Below, piece after piece: positions 1-10,265 of a stretch of 64,000 bases of DNA. The notes beneath the pieces were generated by a model. The model saw only the letters and a list, made by a program, of their open reading frames with translations, was not told the DNA's origin and ran no database searches. Every line of letters starts with the position of its first letter. Positions within the stretch are counted from its first letter, which is position 1. The position numbers and the translations under genes were made by a program. The stretch comes from Campanula takesimana (Eukaryota > Streptophyta > Magnoliopsida > Asterales > Campanulaceae): NCBI GenBank assembly GCA_026119855.1, contig JAOWBW010000560.1, forward strand, positions 496,001 through 560,000, written 5' to 3'.

Positions 1-150
1 CCCAGACCCACTCGGACCTACTTTCCCCGATGTCAGTTTCAATGTACCCACACCCCAACCCACACCATAGCCTACACCTACTACTTCCCCACAATCCACA
101 CCCTCTCCGACACCGCCTCCCCTACCACCCCTCCTCCCACTTTTCATCCC

Positions 151-1423
151 ACTACCAGACTTCAGAATAACATTACCAAGCCTATCCAACGCCTCATCCT
201 TCTTATGTCTGTAAGTTACGTCAGGCTATATATGGCCTTAACCAGGCTCCTCAGGCATGGGAGTTTTGTTCTTACCTTCTTTATCTTGGGTTCACAAACA
301 GTATCTCTGATTCTTCTCTCTTTATTCTCAAACACAATAAAAGTATTCTTTATCTGTTGGTTTACGTGGATGATATCATTATTACGAGTTCTAACTCCTC
401 TCTTCTCTCTCACTTTATTTCACAAATGTCCTCTCGGTTCTCTCTTAAGGATATGGTTTCCTTGCCTTATTTTCTCGGTGTTGAGGTCCTACCTCACAAA
501 GATGGTCTTCTTCTTAGCCAACATAAGTATGTTCAGGATCTTCTCTCTCGAGCTCATATGGAGAATTCTAAACATGTCTCCACTCCGATGCTTACTCATC
601 CTACTCTTACTCTGTCCTCTGGTACTCCTCTCTCTAATCCTACAGAGTATCGTTCTCTTCTTGGCAGTTTACAGTACCTCTCCTTTACTAGACTTGACAT
701 CTCCTTTGCAGTTAACCGCCTTTCTCAGTTCATGCATCGACCTACCACGGAGCATTGGGTTGATCTCAAAAGGTTATTGCGTTACCTAGCTGGTACTCCT
801 GACCATGGTTTACTTATCAGGCGTGACTCTCCTCTGTCTCTGCATGCCTTCACTGATGCTGACTTGGTAGGTGATAAGGATACATTTGTCTGTACCACTG
901 GATACATTGTCTACTTAGGTAAAACTCCCATCTCTTGGAGTTATAAAAAGCAACATACTCTTTCTCGTTCCTCCACTGAAGCTGAGTACCGCGCTGTTGC
1001 TACTACTGCTGAAGTTCTTTGGTGAAAAACTTGCTTCATGAACTCGGTTATTCAGTTACTTCTCCTCCAGCTATCTTCTGTGACAATCTCGGTGCAACAT
1101 ATATAGCTGCAAATCCCATATTTCACTCTCGTATGAAACATCTTGGCTTGGATTATCACTTTATTCGTGAACAGGTTCAAAACAACACATTACGAGTCTC
1201 GTTTATTTCAAGCAGGGATCATCTTGCCGATCTCTTGACCAAACCATTGGGACGTAGACCGTTTGATTACAATGTTTCCAAGATTGGACTTCTCAACCGA
1301 TCGTCCATCTTGCGGGGGCATGATACGAATACACGAGATTATCTATATCTTGATAAATATTTGTTCATAATTAATTGTAATCTTTTCCTCTTTTATCTCT
1401 ACTTGTACACCAAGTCAGTCTAG
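151..1423 (+). pseudogene. copia-1: Ty1/copia polyprotein, 3' part, internally deleted
   Basis: Remnant of a copia Gag-Pol covering the end of the integrase-RT linker, part of reverse transcriptase and RNase H. Positions 151-200 read as the linker just before RT (TRLQNNITKPIQ). From about 201 the reading jumps to the middle of RT (YVCKL, then YGLNQAPQAW near 231) in another frame, so roughly the first half of RT is deleted. The catalytic YVDD motif is at about 363-374. RNase H follows, with SSTEAEYRA near 970-1000. One base is missing at about 1022, where the Trp-Val codons lose a G and create a TGA; the frame resumes with KNLLHELGY and runs to ADLLTKPL. Family knowledge: this protein copies element RNA into DNA. 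This copy cannot make it. Confidence 0.85.
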
Positions 1424-1494
1424 GGCTCTCTTGTATATATACCAATTGTATCAATGATAAAGTTAAGTTTTCCGAACATTCATTCTTCTCATAA
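1321..1494 (+). repeat. copia-1 3' LTR (short, about 175 bp)
   Basis: A purine run (GCGGGGG, about 1312-1318) fits the polypurine tract, and TGATACG at 1321 opens the LTR directly after the polyprotein end. The right edge is set by the abrupt start of copia-2 coding sequence on the other strand near 1495, just after CATAACCA. The copia-2 frame is cut in mid-RNase H exactly there, so copia-1 probably inserted into copia-2; the other flank lies outside the window. The right border is accurate to a few bases only. Confidence 0.6.
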
Positions 1495-3251
1495 CCACAA
1501 CATCATTGGTAAATCAATCTGAAAGTCAATCTCTCCCATTAACTGGCGTATCCACATAAGTCTAGTTGTAGTTTGTGCTATAGCACGATATTCGGACTCC
1601 GCACTAGACTTAGCAACCACGCCTTGTTTCTTGCTCTTCACGAGACCAAGTTGCCACCCACAAATACACAATACCCTGTAGTAGACTTTCTGTCACCTGG
1701 GAACCTGGCCAATCAGCATCAAAGAATGCCTCTACTTGCATATGCCCATGATCTGTGTATAAGAGACCCCTACCAGGTGCCCTCTTCAAATACCTGGCAA
1801 TCAATGTGTTCCAATGGGTTACAGTTGGTCCACCCATAAACTGACTCTCCACACTAAAGGGAAACTCAATATCTGGACGTGTTACAACCAAATAATTCAG
1901 CTTTCCCACCAATTTTCGGTATCGCGCTGGATCTACAAAGATCTCCCCTTCTCCCGCTATAAGCTTGACGTTAGGGTCCATTGGAGTAGCACACGGTTTC
2001 GCTCCCAACATCCCAGCCTCCTCAAGTAAATCAAGAACATATTTTCTCTGAGACAAGAATATTCCTTTCTTGGAACGATTGACTTCAATTCCAAGATGTA
2101 TCTTAGAATACCCAAATCTTTTGTCTGAAACTTACCCTGAATGCATAACTTTAGAGCGTTAATACCCCGTAAGTCGCTACCTATAATCACAATATCATCC
2201 ACATATACAATCAATAATACACACCCATTCTTGGTATATCAAAAGAACACCGTGTTATCACATACGCTTTGTTGTAACACAAACTCTAACATCACAAAAC
2301 TAAACCTCCCAAACCAAGCACGGGAAGACTGCTTCAACCCATACAAAGACTTTTTCAGTCTATAGACTTTACCTCTATACACCCCTTGAGCAACAAACCC
2401 AGGTGGTTTATCCATATAAACCTCCTCGTGTAAATAACCATGAAGAAATGCATTTTTCACATCAAGCTGATATAAGGGCCAATGATAAGATGCTGCTACG
2501 GAAATAAACAAACGGACAGTTGTCAACTTAGCAACCGGGGAGAGTATATCAGTATAATCAATACCATACACTTGAGCATATCCCTTAGCAATGAGCCGAG
2601 CTTTCAACCGAGCAACTGTACCATCATGATTCATTTTAACAATATACACCCGTTTACACCCAATAGCCTTCTTACCCGTCGGGAGTGAAACGAGATCCCA
2701 AGTTTCATTAGACTCAAGAGCATGCATTTCCTCTTCCATAGCGGACTTCCAACCGGTATGAGATAACGCTTCAGAAATAGATTTAGGAGCGACAATTGAA
2801 TCAAGACATGCAATGAATGAACGAGAGGAAGGGGACATATTCTTATATGAGACATACGCTGCGATAGGATAATTGCAACCAAATACTTTAGGTAAGACAG
2901 GAAATAAAGGTTGATTAGGACGCAGTATACAGCAAGGAATTTGACCTTGAAGCACGAAAGAGGGAAGGCGATTGATTAAAACTGCAGTTGTATGAACAAC
3001 ATCTGTCCAAAAAAAAAAAAAAAAAAGGAACACCCATTTGAAAAATAAGGACTCGAGCCCTTTAACAAATGACGATTTTTTCGCTCAGCAACACCATTTT
3101 GCTGAGGAGTTACAATACAAGAAGATTCATGAATCATTCCATTTTGTAACATGTATGATGAAAATCGTCCGAAAAATACTCTTGTGCATTGTCACTACGA
3201 AGTGTACGAACATGACAATTAAAATGAGTTTTAATCTCAGCACAAAAAGAA
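1495..3251 (-). pseudogene. copia-2: Ty1/copia polyprotein, integrase to RNase H, decayed
   Basis: Reading leftwards on the minus strand, one finds in order: integrase core residues (TLRSDNAQEYFS near 3190, then PQQNGVAERKNR near 3080-3110), the linker, RT (TWDLVSLP, KARLIAKGYAQ, LDVKNAFLHG, YGLKQSSRAW), the catalytic YVDD (about 2195-2206), and RNase H ending in SSAESEYRA and WIRQLMGE near 1530-1600. The frame changes several times (near 1660, 2010, 2235 and 3030), with a run of 18 A at 3010-3027 and an in-frame stop in integrase. It continues at 8447-8716 beyond a transposon insertion. A dead copy; the lineage was not determined. Confidence 0.88.
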
Positions 3252-4029
3252 TACTCTCTCCGTTCCAAGGAAGTTGCAACATTTTTCCATTTAGGGTATT
3301 TCACAAAAGTTGCAATAATCCAAAAATAGAAACTTTTTATTACTTTTATAATCCTCCACTCATTGTCTCTCTTCCTCCCAACTACTCATTATTCTCCACC
3401 CATTCTCTTTCCACCCCCACTAATTCTCTCTCTCTTTCTCTCACTACTAGAATAACTAAAAACAACAACGAAATTTAGCAACGACCATGTTCATCCCTAA
3501 TTAGGGACGGAAAAATGTAATTTAGCAACGACTTAGTCGTTGCTAATTTTTTGAAAAAATGGCAAGAAACAAAGTGTAATTTAGCAATGACTCAGTCGTC
3601 CCTAATTTTTCGGAAAAATGGAAACAACTTAGTCGTTGCTAAAATTTGATTTGGGGACGGATTTGAAATTAGGAACGACTTGGTCGTCCCCAAATATGAG
3701 TGGGAATTCAAAATTCTCTTTTGCCTATAATTATTGATTAATGAAATCAAAAATTATTAATAATAATTAAAATAAATGTAAATTACTAATAACTGATTAA
3801 TAATAAAGAATAAATGTAAATAAAAATAAATAACTAAAATTTACCAAAACATTTAATTATATAAAATTAATTTATTTATATTCCCAATTTAATTCTTTTT
3901 ACTAAAAACAATATACTAATAGAAAAACCTTTTATAAAAAAAATAAGATATTACATGTCACTGTAAAACATTTCATTCTTTCTGTAAAAATTACTCTATT
4001 TGTCCCGGAATAAATGTCACATATGATCA

Positions 4030-4770
4030 TCTAGTGAAGGTTATTGCTGGTGATCGTTGTTAGTGGCGGTTGCGTTGTTGGTGGTGATCGATAGTGTGAG
4101 TAGTTAGTTATAGCTGCTATAGCGGTGGTGGTGTTGGCAAGTGGTGCCGCTTACTAAATGGTGATAATGGTGGTGGCATCGGTTTTTCTAATTCTAATGA
4201 AACCGTTAGAAATATAACGATTTGACGGTTTTTGACGATTTTTTAACGGTTTTACTAACGGTTTCGGTTCCGATTCGGTCTAGTCGGTTCAAGGCGGTTC
4301 GGAACCTCCGGTTCACGATTTTTAGAGGGGATGAACCGGAACCGGCCCGTGTTACAAACGGTTCTGGTTCACACGGTTCCTGTTTTCGTCAAGGTTCAAG
4401 GCGGTTCCGGGCTTTTCGGTTCCGGTCCGGTTCCGTTTTTGTTTGGCCATCCCTAATCGGTAGTGTTAATAGTTGTTATGGGATGGTGGTGAAGTGGCAG
4501 TGATGCATGGTGGTGGTAGTTAATGGTGAGTATTGTGGTAGTAGTGGGGGCGGTTGAGTGGTTGCGGTGGTAACGACAGTAGTGGTGGAAAAGACAATGG
4601 TAATGAGGTGACGTAGCGGTGGTTAGTGACTATTATCATTTTTTGTTACTAAATATCTAATGAGGTGAGGTAGGGTGGTAACAATGGAGGTGGTTAGTAG
4701 TGGGCGTTGTGGCAGACATGGAGGCGGTGCAGTGGTAATGGTAGTGAGATGGTTATGGTTAGTGACTATT
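4030..4770. repeat. GGT/GGTG-rich low-complexity tract
   Basis: A simple-sequence-like stretch of GGTGGT, GTGGTAGTG and similar words, with an interior block (4210-4455) dominated by CGGTTCCGG and GGTTCGG words that partly pair with each other. A 93-codon open frame at 4222-4503 is explained by this composition and shows no protein family. It lies inside the CACTA-like element. Confidence 0.6.
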
Positions 4771-5073
4771 ATCATTTACTAAATATCCGGGTAATATTAC
4801 TTTATCTATAGTTATTTAATTATTATCATTTTAAATTATTAGTGACTATTATAATTTCTTTGTTATCAAATATCCAATCAATATTTTGTTACTAATTACT
4901 ATTTATTAATAACTATTATTATTTTCAGTCTTCATTATTTTTCATTAAATATTTCATTACTTTTGTTATTATTATTAATAATTTATTTGGGTATTATTAT
5001 TATTATATTATATCTTCAATAATAATATTGATTAATTAATAATAGTTTGTTTTGTAGAAAGAAAAAGATACTA
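4771..5073. other. AT-rich filler
   Basis: AT-rich sequence with many ATTATT and TATTAT words inside the CACTA-like element. No coding, RNA or repeat boundary was recognised. Confidence 0.5.
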
Positions 5074-5228
5074 CTCTGTCCCAAAACAACTTGCACAGTT
5101 TGACCAAAATTGGTCAAATTAGTAACACTTTGACTTTCAATTTGTAAAAGATTTGATGATTCAAATAAAAATCTAAAAATTGTTATCTATAATATTTTTG
5201 ATGGTGAGTTAATAACATTTTTTTTTTA

Positions 5229-6846
5229 GGGTTAATGACAATTTAGACCCTGAAGTATGATACCACCCTTTCAATCGAGTCTTGCATGTCTTTTTTCGCC
5301 AGATCGGACCCTGGGGTGATTCATTTTCGCCAGTTAGGGCCTTTTTGACGGAATTCGTTAAAAAATCAGTTAAAAGGCATGTGCCGTGCACGTGACTAAC
5401 GGAATTGGGTTGTTTGAAGTTGATGTTTCTTTTAAGGGGTTTAATGAAAATTCGAAGCTTAATAGGGCTGAAAATAAAAATAATTAATAAAATAGTAAAT
5501 AAAAGGGTTTTTAAAGTTATTTTCAAAATATTATTAAAAAATAAAATTAAATAAGAAATTTATTTTATAAACAAAATAAATCAAATTTTACATTTACCAA
5601 AAAAAAAATCTTCATCCAATAAATATGAAACATTTAATAATTTATAATAGAAAAAAAAACATTTAAGAACAAAGTTATGATCAAAATGGACACTCATTTT
5701 GGGATAAAATTTTCTTGAAAATGGACACTCATTTAAGGGACAGAGTGAGTAGCAGTATTATCACCGCCACCAATGCACAACCATTATCACCGGTAACACC
5801 GTACGACACAGTCAAAAACACAACCATAACCGATAACACCGTCCGACACCATCAAAGCACAACCACTATCACCGCCACCAAAGCACAACCATTATCACCG
5901 CCACCAAAGCACAACCATTATCACCGCCACCAAGAATTGAAGAAAAAATCCACAAAAAAAATAAAAAAATACATATCCCCAGTAAGTATATCTCACAACA
6001 ACCTTTAATTCACCAAATGCACACCCAAATTCAAATTTCAAACAAGTTCAATACCTACCAAAATCCAATCCCAAATCAAGAACCAATCATATCAACTAAA
6101 TAAATCAGATGGCAAACAGAAAACACCATCAATTCAGACTTCCCCCAGATCTTCAATTTCTTCCGATCAAGCACTCCTTTCCAGATCCACCTTCAAGTTC
6201 TTCGAAAAGGATCTTTTTCTCTTATGTTCTTGGTGAGCTATGGACGATTTGGAGGGGAATGAGGGAAGACGGAGACAAGACAGCAAGGGGGAATGTGAGC
6301 GACGGACAAAAAGATCTTAGTGGTGGGTTGGGAGGCGGAGGCGAAGGCGATATGGTCAGTGTCATGTGGAAGAGACGGAGGGAATGGGGGTCGCCTAGGG
6401 ATGGATGGGTGGAGGATAGGGGTGTGGTGGGGAGAGGGGGAGGAGTGGTGGCGGTTAATTTAGCATGGCGGGAGAGAGGAGGCGGAGTGGGAGGAGGAGG
6501 CTGCGATGGAGTAGGGAGGCGTCTGTTTTGGTTGAGAAGAATGGGTTAATTGAAGAAGAAGAGATATAAACATTTACACCCCTTTATATATTAATACTTT
6601 TTAATCCTTTAAGTTTCAGAATTTTCATTTAACCCCCCTTAATAACTAATATCAATTCAAAGTCACCCAATTCCGTTAGCCACGTGCACGGCACATGCCT
6701 TTTAACTGACTTTTTAATGAATTCCGTCAAAAAGGCCCTAACTGGCGAAAATGAATCACCCCAGGGTCCGATCTGGCGAAAAAAAACATGCAAGGCTTGA
6801 TTGGAAGTGTGGTATCATACTTCAGGGTCTAAATTGTCATTAACCC
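5229..6846. mobile_element. Mutator-like element with about 200-bp inverted ends
   Basis: The left end (from GGGTTAATGACAATTTAGAC, 5229) and the right end (complement, to 6846) are inverted repeats of about 200 bp. They include the words GGACCCTGGGGTGATTCATT, GCCAGTTAGGGCC and GGCATGTGCCGTGCACGTG. A 10-bp target duplication (nine T then A) lies at 5219-5228 and 6847-6856; because it is T-rich it is weak evidence alone, but it fits the 9-11 bp made by Mutator-type transposases. No transposase is seen. The interior holds a minisatellite and two open frames of unclear origin (5715-6008, 6109-6549), so it may be a fragment-carrying (Pack-MULE-like) element. Confidence 0.7.
5760..5936 (+). repeat. 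Minisatellite, about 27-bp unit
   Basis: Near-perfect tandem copies of a unit of the type AAGCACAACCATTATCACCG followed by CCACCAA, three of them contiguous (about 5854-5936), preceded by more diverged copies. It sits inside the Mutator-like element and keeps a 97-codon frame open by repetition. There is no sign of a real protein. Confidence 0.7.
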
Positions 6847-6953
6847 TTTTTTTTTAATAAGATCATCAATTGTTTATAAAGTATTGGTCAAATTACACTT
6901 AAGTTGACCATTTTGGTCAAAATGGTGCAAGTTGTTTTGGAACGGAGGGAGTA

Positions 6954-8100
6954 TGATTTTGTGAGGTGTGAACCATTGATTGGTTTTCAAAGTTTCACAT
7001 GGATACCGAGCTCTTAATCTTGACCGTATATTACATAGAATATCAATGGCTCACAATCCCAACCCACTAACTCATTAAACACCACAACCACAACTAACAT
7101 TATCACCCTCTCTCTTCCCCCCATCCCACAAATCTAGAGAGATGCCAGAGATAACTTCTCTCTCTATTTCTCAGCCAGAGCTCTCCTCCACCCGTCCTCC
7201 GCTGCCGCCGCCGTCGCCGCCACCGTCCACCGTCCATCGCGACCCCCTCTTCCAGGTCCACACTCTCCATCTCTTCTCTTCTCTCTCTATCTCTCTCCCT
7301 CTCCATCTCTTCTCTCTCTCTCCGTCTCTTATCTCTCCACTCTCTCCGTGTGTTGTTCAGATTTTCGTAGATCTAGAAAGATCTATGAAGATCTTTCCGT
7401 TTGCAAACACAGATCTGAACTTTTTTTGAGTTTGTGCTTGTGTGCGTCTGGGTGTGCGTGCGTGGGTTGTGCTTGTGTGTGTTCTGAGTCTTTGATTTTG
7501 GGTTATGGGTCTAGATCTGGGTGCATTTTTGTGGTTGTAGATCTGAGCTATTGGGGGAAGATCTAAAAAATAGTGTGATTGTGTTTATTCAGATCTGAAT
7601 CTGCTAGTGTTGGTGTTGTGTTTATGTTCTGCGTGTAGATCTACTTTGTGTTTTTTTTTTTTTTTTTTTTGAAGATCTGGGTTTATTATTTTACTTTGAA
7701 TGAAGATCTAGTTTCTTTTTTGACTGATAATTTCAATCTTTTCGTTTCAGGAAGTGAGTATTGTGATGAACTTGAGTTTGTATCTGGGTTGCACTTCAAT
7801 TTTAAGGTGTTTATGGGCGGCGGCAGGTGGTGGCGGACGGTGACGGACGGTGGCGGAAGTAGTGGACGGTGGTGGTGGGAAGTGGTTGTGTAATGACTGT
7901 AGACATTACATTTAGTTGTGTTTTGATTTAATAATTACAAGTTAATAAAAAATATACTTCTCCTAATTAAAGTTAAACACCCTCATTAAGAATAAATTTA
8001 AATAAATATACTCATTCCTTAATTCCCGTGCATTTCAAAAAGGGTGCAAGGTGTTTTGGGACGGATGGAGTAATAATTAACAGATTTTTTTAAATAATAT
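6954..8100 (+). other. Gene-leader-like fragment inside the CACTA-like element
   Basis: At 7080-7350 the sequence is very CT-rich, with TCTCTCTC runs and a GCCGCCGCC stretch, like a plant 5' UTR and first exon. It is followed by a T-rich, GATCT-rich stretch that looks like a leader intron and ends TTTTCGTTTCAG near 7750. A 95-codon open frame (7142-7429) spans the leader but matches no family I recognise. At 8040-8070 a Stowaway-type end (GGGACGGATGGAG) appears without a clear partner. Interpreted as a captured host-gene 5' fragment; the donor gene is unknown. Confidence 0.35.
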
Positions 8101-8446
8101 TCTTTGATTTTAGCAACGAACATTTCTTCAGATTAGGAACGACCAAAACCGTTACCATTTTTGGTAAGGAAAAATGACCAAAATTGGGGACGACCATAAT
8201 GGGGACGACTTATTCGTTTCCAAATGGCAACGAACGTGTTTGGTCACTTTTAGGGACCAAAAAAAGAGGACGGACAAATTTGTTGCTAATTTTGAATTTA
8301 GGGACGAATTTGACTGATTAGGGACGGATTTGTTCGGTCTTAATTTTTATTTTTCTAGTTCTACTTTTCATTCTTAATATAATATTATATCCTTAATTTC
8401 CCAACTTAAAAGTAAATGTTTTAACTTTTCTGGAACGGAGGGAGTA

Positions 8447-8716
8447 TAATATATCAAACAGCTCATCTCGAGATTTCATTTAATATAACCATGTGCTTCT
8501 TGAATAATCATCAATCAACGTAACAAAATATTTTATTCCAGACTTAGATGGTACTGGACATGGACCTCATACATCAGTGTGTACTAACTCAAAGAGTGAC
8601 GCGACCCTTTTGTTGACTCTAGGAGGATACTGGGCACGATGGTGTTTAGCAAACTCACATGACTCTAGACACAATTTCTTTAAAACAGAATCAACCACTC
8701 TTTCCTTTTTTAACTT
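8447..8716 (-). pseudogene. copia-2: GAG-pre-integrase / integrase start (second piece)
   Basis: Continuation of copia-2 on the far side of the Stowaway-like insertion. The minus strand reads LESCEFAKHHRAQYPP, then RVNKRVASLFELVHTDV, then a stop, then GPCPVPSKSGIKYFVTLIDD and YSRSTWLY near 8480-8570. This is the zinc-binding HHCC tail and the first catalytic Asp region of a copia integrase. It ends at the TA where the insertion begins and resumes at 3251. At least two stop codons interrupt it. Confidence 0.85.
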
Positions 8717-9556
8717 ATATACTCCTTCCGTCCCAAAATAAACGTCCTTTTTTTTTTCTTGTCCCAACAGAAAGGAAGCCCCAATTTCATATGCAGGCTA
8801 CTGAGTACAAATTTCTTTGAGATATTAAACATAAGTACGTATATGCGTGAATTTGCTGAAGCTGTAAGTGCTGTGTGTTTGTCACATGATAGCACATGAC
8901 CAACTCCAATTAAAAATTTGACAATTCTTTGAGAGGGATGAAGACATTGCAAAAAAGAAAACTTTAATGACCACATTTGAAAAATATGTATACAAAGCCG
9001 TTAAGTTTTTAACACCCATTAGAAAACTTGGTCACATTGGATATTAAACATAAGTACGCATGTGACATTGAGCGCTTTGACAGTACAAAGGTTAAAACGC
9101 AATAAATTGATAGTACACAGGGTCATTTTGCAATAAACTCGACAAAGAATGGACTCGCAGAAAGTCTAACTTCCGTACAACCCTCCATCTTCCCTGAAGT
9201 ATGTATGAGTAGCTTTCAGCATTTACTGTGCAAGCTTGTCGAGTTCATGTGAAATTGTGGAGTTTACTTTGTTTGGCAATCTTCATTTTCCATGTATCTT
9301 GTCGGAGATCACTTGTACAACTGAATTTTGATCGAAATTATGTTTTAAAATTTTCTTATTATTTCTTACATTTTCTACTCACTTTCTTCATGTTCATTTG
9401 CAATGAGATAAAATACATTTAGAGTAAAGATGCTCCATTTCTATCTAAACTGAAGAAAAAAAGGAAGCCAAAAGAAATTACAAATTCCAGTTACACTAAG
9501 AGACACGGTAAGCCAGATATAGGAGGATAATTAATCTAAAGAGAAACTGTCCATGT
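8717..9556. other. Unassigned sequence with a Stowaway-type terminus
   Basis: Starts with TACTCCTTCCGTCCCAAAAT (8717), a Stowaway-type end with no partner found. A 20-bp word (GATATTAAACATAAGTACG) occurs twice, near 8821 and 9038. Minus-strand (8710-8976) and plus-strand (9228-9422) open frames were read but match no family I know. Nothing else was supported. Confidence 0.4.
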
Positions 9557-9781
9557 TCACGGATCTGGAGGTCTGTTGCCCATTATTTCATTTCTATCAA
9601 TGAAGCAACTCCGTTTCCTTTACAACTAACCACTTTTCTTCCTTTCCAAACCAGTCGTAACGCCGCTTTACAATGTAGTCTCGTCATATGTTGCATCTCT
9701 TAAAGGAGTTGGGACAATCATGAGACTGCTCGCTCAATGCAGAGTAAGGTAACGGTAAGTAGGACAGTACCTTCAGTGCAG
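9557..9781 (-). pseudogene. DCC-family (DUF393) thiol-disulfide oxidoreductase-like, last exon, frameshifted
   Basis: On the minus strand, after an intron-like acceptor (CTTCTGCAG near 9782), the sequence reads LKVLSYLPLPYSAL. In shifted frames it then reads LMIVPTPLRDATYD, YIVKRRYDWFGKEEKWLVV and FIDRNEIMGNRPPDP before a TGA at 9557-9559. The words VPTPLRD, RRYDWFGK and ELL..FIDR are hallmarks of the C-terminus of plant DCC-domain proteins. At least three small indels break the frame. The upstream exons, which would carry the Asp-Cys-Cys-type catalytic region, are not found next to it; transposon sequence begins just past the acceptor. A relic of a host gene or a captured fragment. Confidence 0.7.
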
Positions 9782-10254
9782 CTGCAGAAGCAAAATGAAC
9801 AGAAAACTTATCAATGCATATTTCAGGGCAAATGGCACATTGATACACTTAAGTTTCACCAGAGTTCTAATGTGGCTTCCAACGTTTCATATTTGGCAAT
9901 TTAACTCATAATGTTTATATTTTGTGGCAATGTGAGGCACTTTTGGATGGATATTAACAAAAATGGATGGGAGTTAACAATTTTGACAAAAAATATAATG
10001 ACATTCTTTAAAAAATTCTTTGTACGCCCCTCAAAATTTAAAGATATATAATTTGACAATATTCTGTCACCAAACTAAATTTTTTTCACCTAAAAATCCT
10101 TAAACTTATAAAATTATTGACTAATGACCCTGAAAAGACAAAAACAATTAAATTGGGGTTACACAAATTAACCCCTCATTAAACCCACGCTTTCCCCTTT
10201 ATGTACTCTCTTCCCTTTCCCATTCCTGCTCACTTTCATCTTTATAGCCACCTC
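9782..10254. other. Flank of the next transposon, probably another element's end
   Basis: From about 9826 (GGCAAATGGCACATTGATAC) the style resembles the ends of plant Mutator-like elements (AT-rich, then CT-rich leader-like sequence near 10180-10254), but no inverted partner was identified on the far side. No coding sequence was recognised. Confidence 0.3.
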
Positions 10255-10265
10255 CCATCTCCGGC

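Larger units (their letters stand above)
5074..6951. mobile_element. Stowaway-like element split by a Mutator-like insertion
   Basis: The ends are CTCTGTCCCAAAACAACTTG at 5074 and the matching complement CAAGTTGTTTTGGAACGGAG near the right end at 6951, each flanked by TA. Inner sequence also pairs (TTTGACCAAAATTGGTCAAA on the left, TTGACCATTTTGGTCAAAAT on the right). The element's own sequence is about 5074-5228 and 6847-6951; the middle is the Mutator-like element described next. Confidence 0.7.
3442..8363. mobile_element. CACTA-like non-autonomous element with nested insertions
   Basis: The left end begins CACTACTAGAATAAC at 3442. The next 250 bp carry repeated inverted motifs of the type TTAGCAACGACTTAGTCG / CGTCCCTAAT, the subterminal repeats typical of plant CACTA elements. 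Positions 8110-8350 carry the same class of motifs (GGGACGA, TAGGGACGGATTTG) in the opposite sense. The right terminus (TTCTAGTTCTAC near 8354-8363) is degenerate and does not give a clean TAGTG end, so the edge and the 3-bp target duplication are uncertain. No transposase reading frame is visible inside. Confidence 0.55.
3254..8444. mobile_element. Stowaway-like element interrupted by later insertions
   Basis: The left end reads CTCTCTCCGTTCCA at 3254 and the right end is its imperfect complement, TGGAACGGAGGGAG, ending at 8444. TA dinucleotides lie immediately outside (3252-3253 and 8445-8446), as expected for Tc1/mariner-type MITEs. The similarity continues inward for about 30 bp (AAGTTGCAACATTT against AAGTTAAAACATTT). 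The element lies inside the integrase region of copia-2: coding sequence stops at one edge and resumes at the other. Its own length is only about 275 bp (3254-3441 plus 8364-8444); the rest is nested insertion. Confidence 0.7.

Noticed and set aside
205..789. A 194-codon Leu/Ser-rich membrane-like frame
   Set aside because: It is an off-frame reading of the copia-1 RT region; the correct frame contains YGLNQAPQAW and YVDD.
3994..8070. A further Stowaway-like element pairing CTCTATTTGTCCCGGAATAA (3994) with GTTTTGGGACGGATGGAG (to 8070)
   Set aside because: Both ends are flanked by TA, but inner sequences do not match well; they may be ends of different elements.
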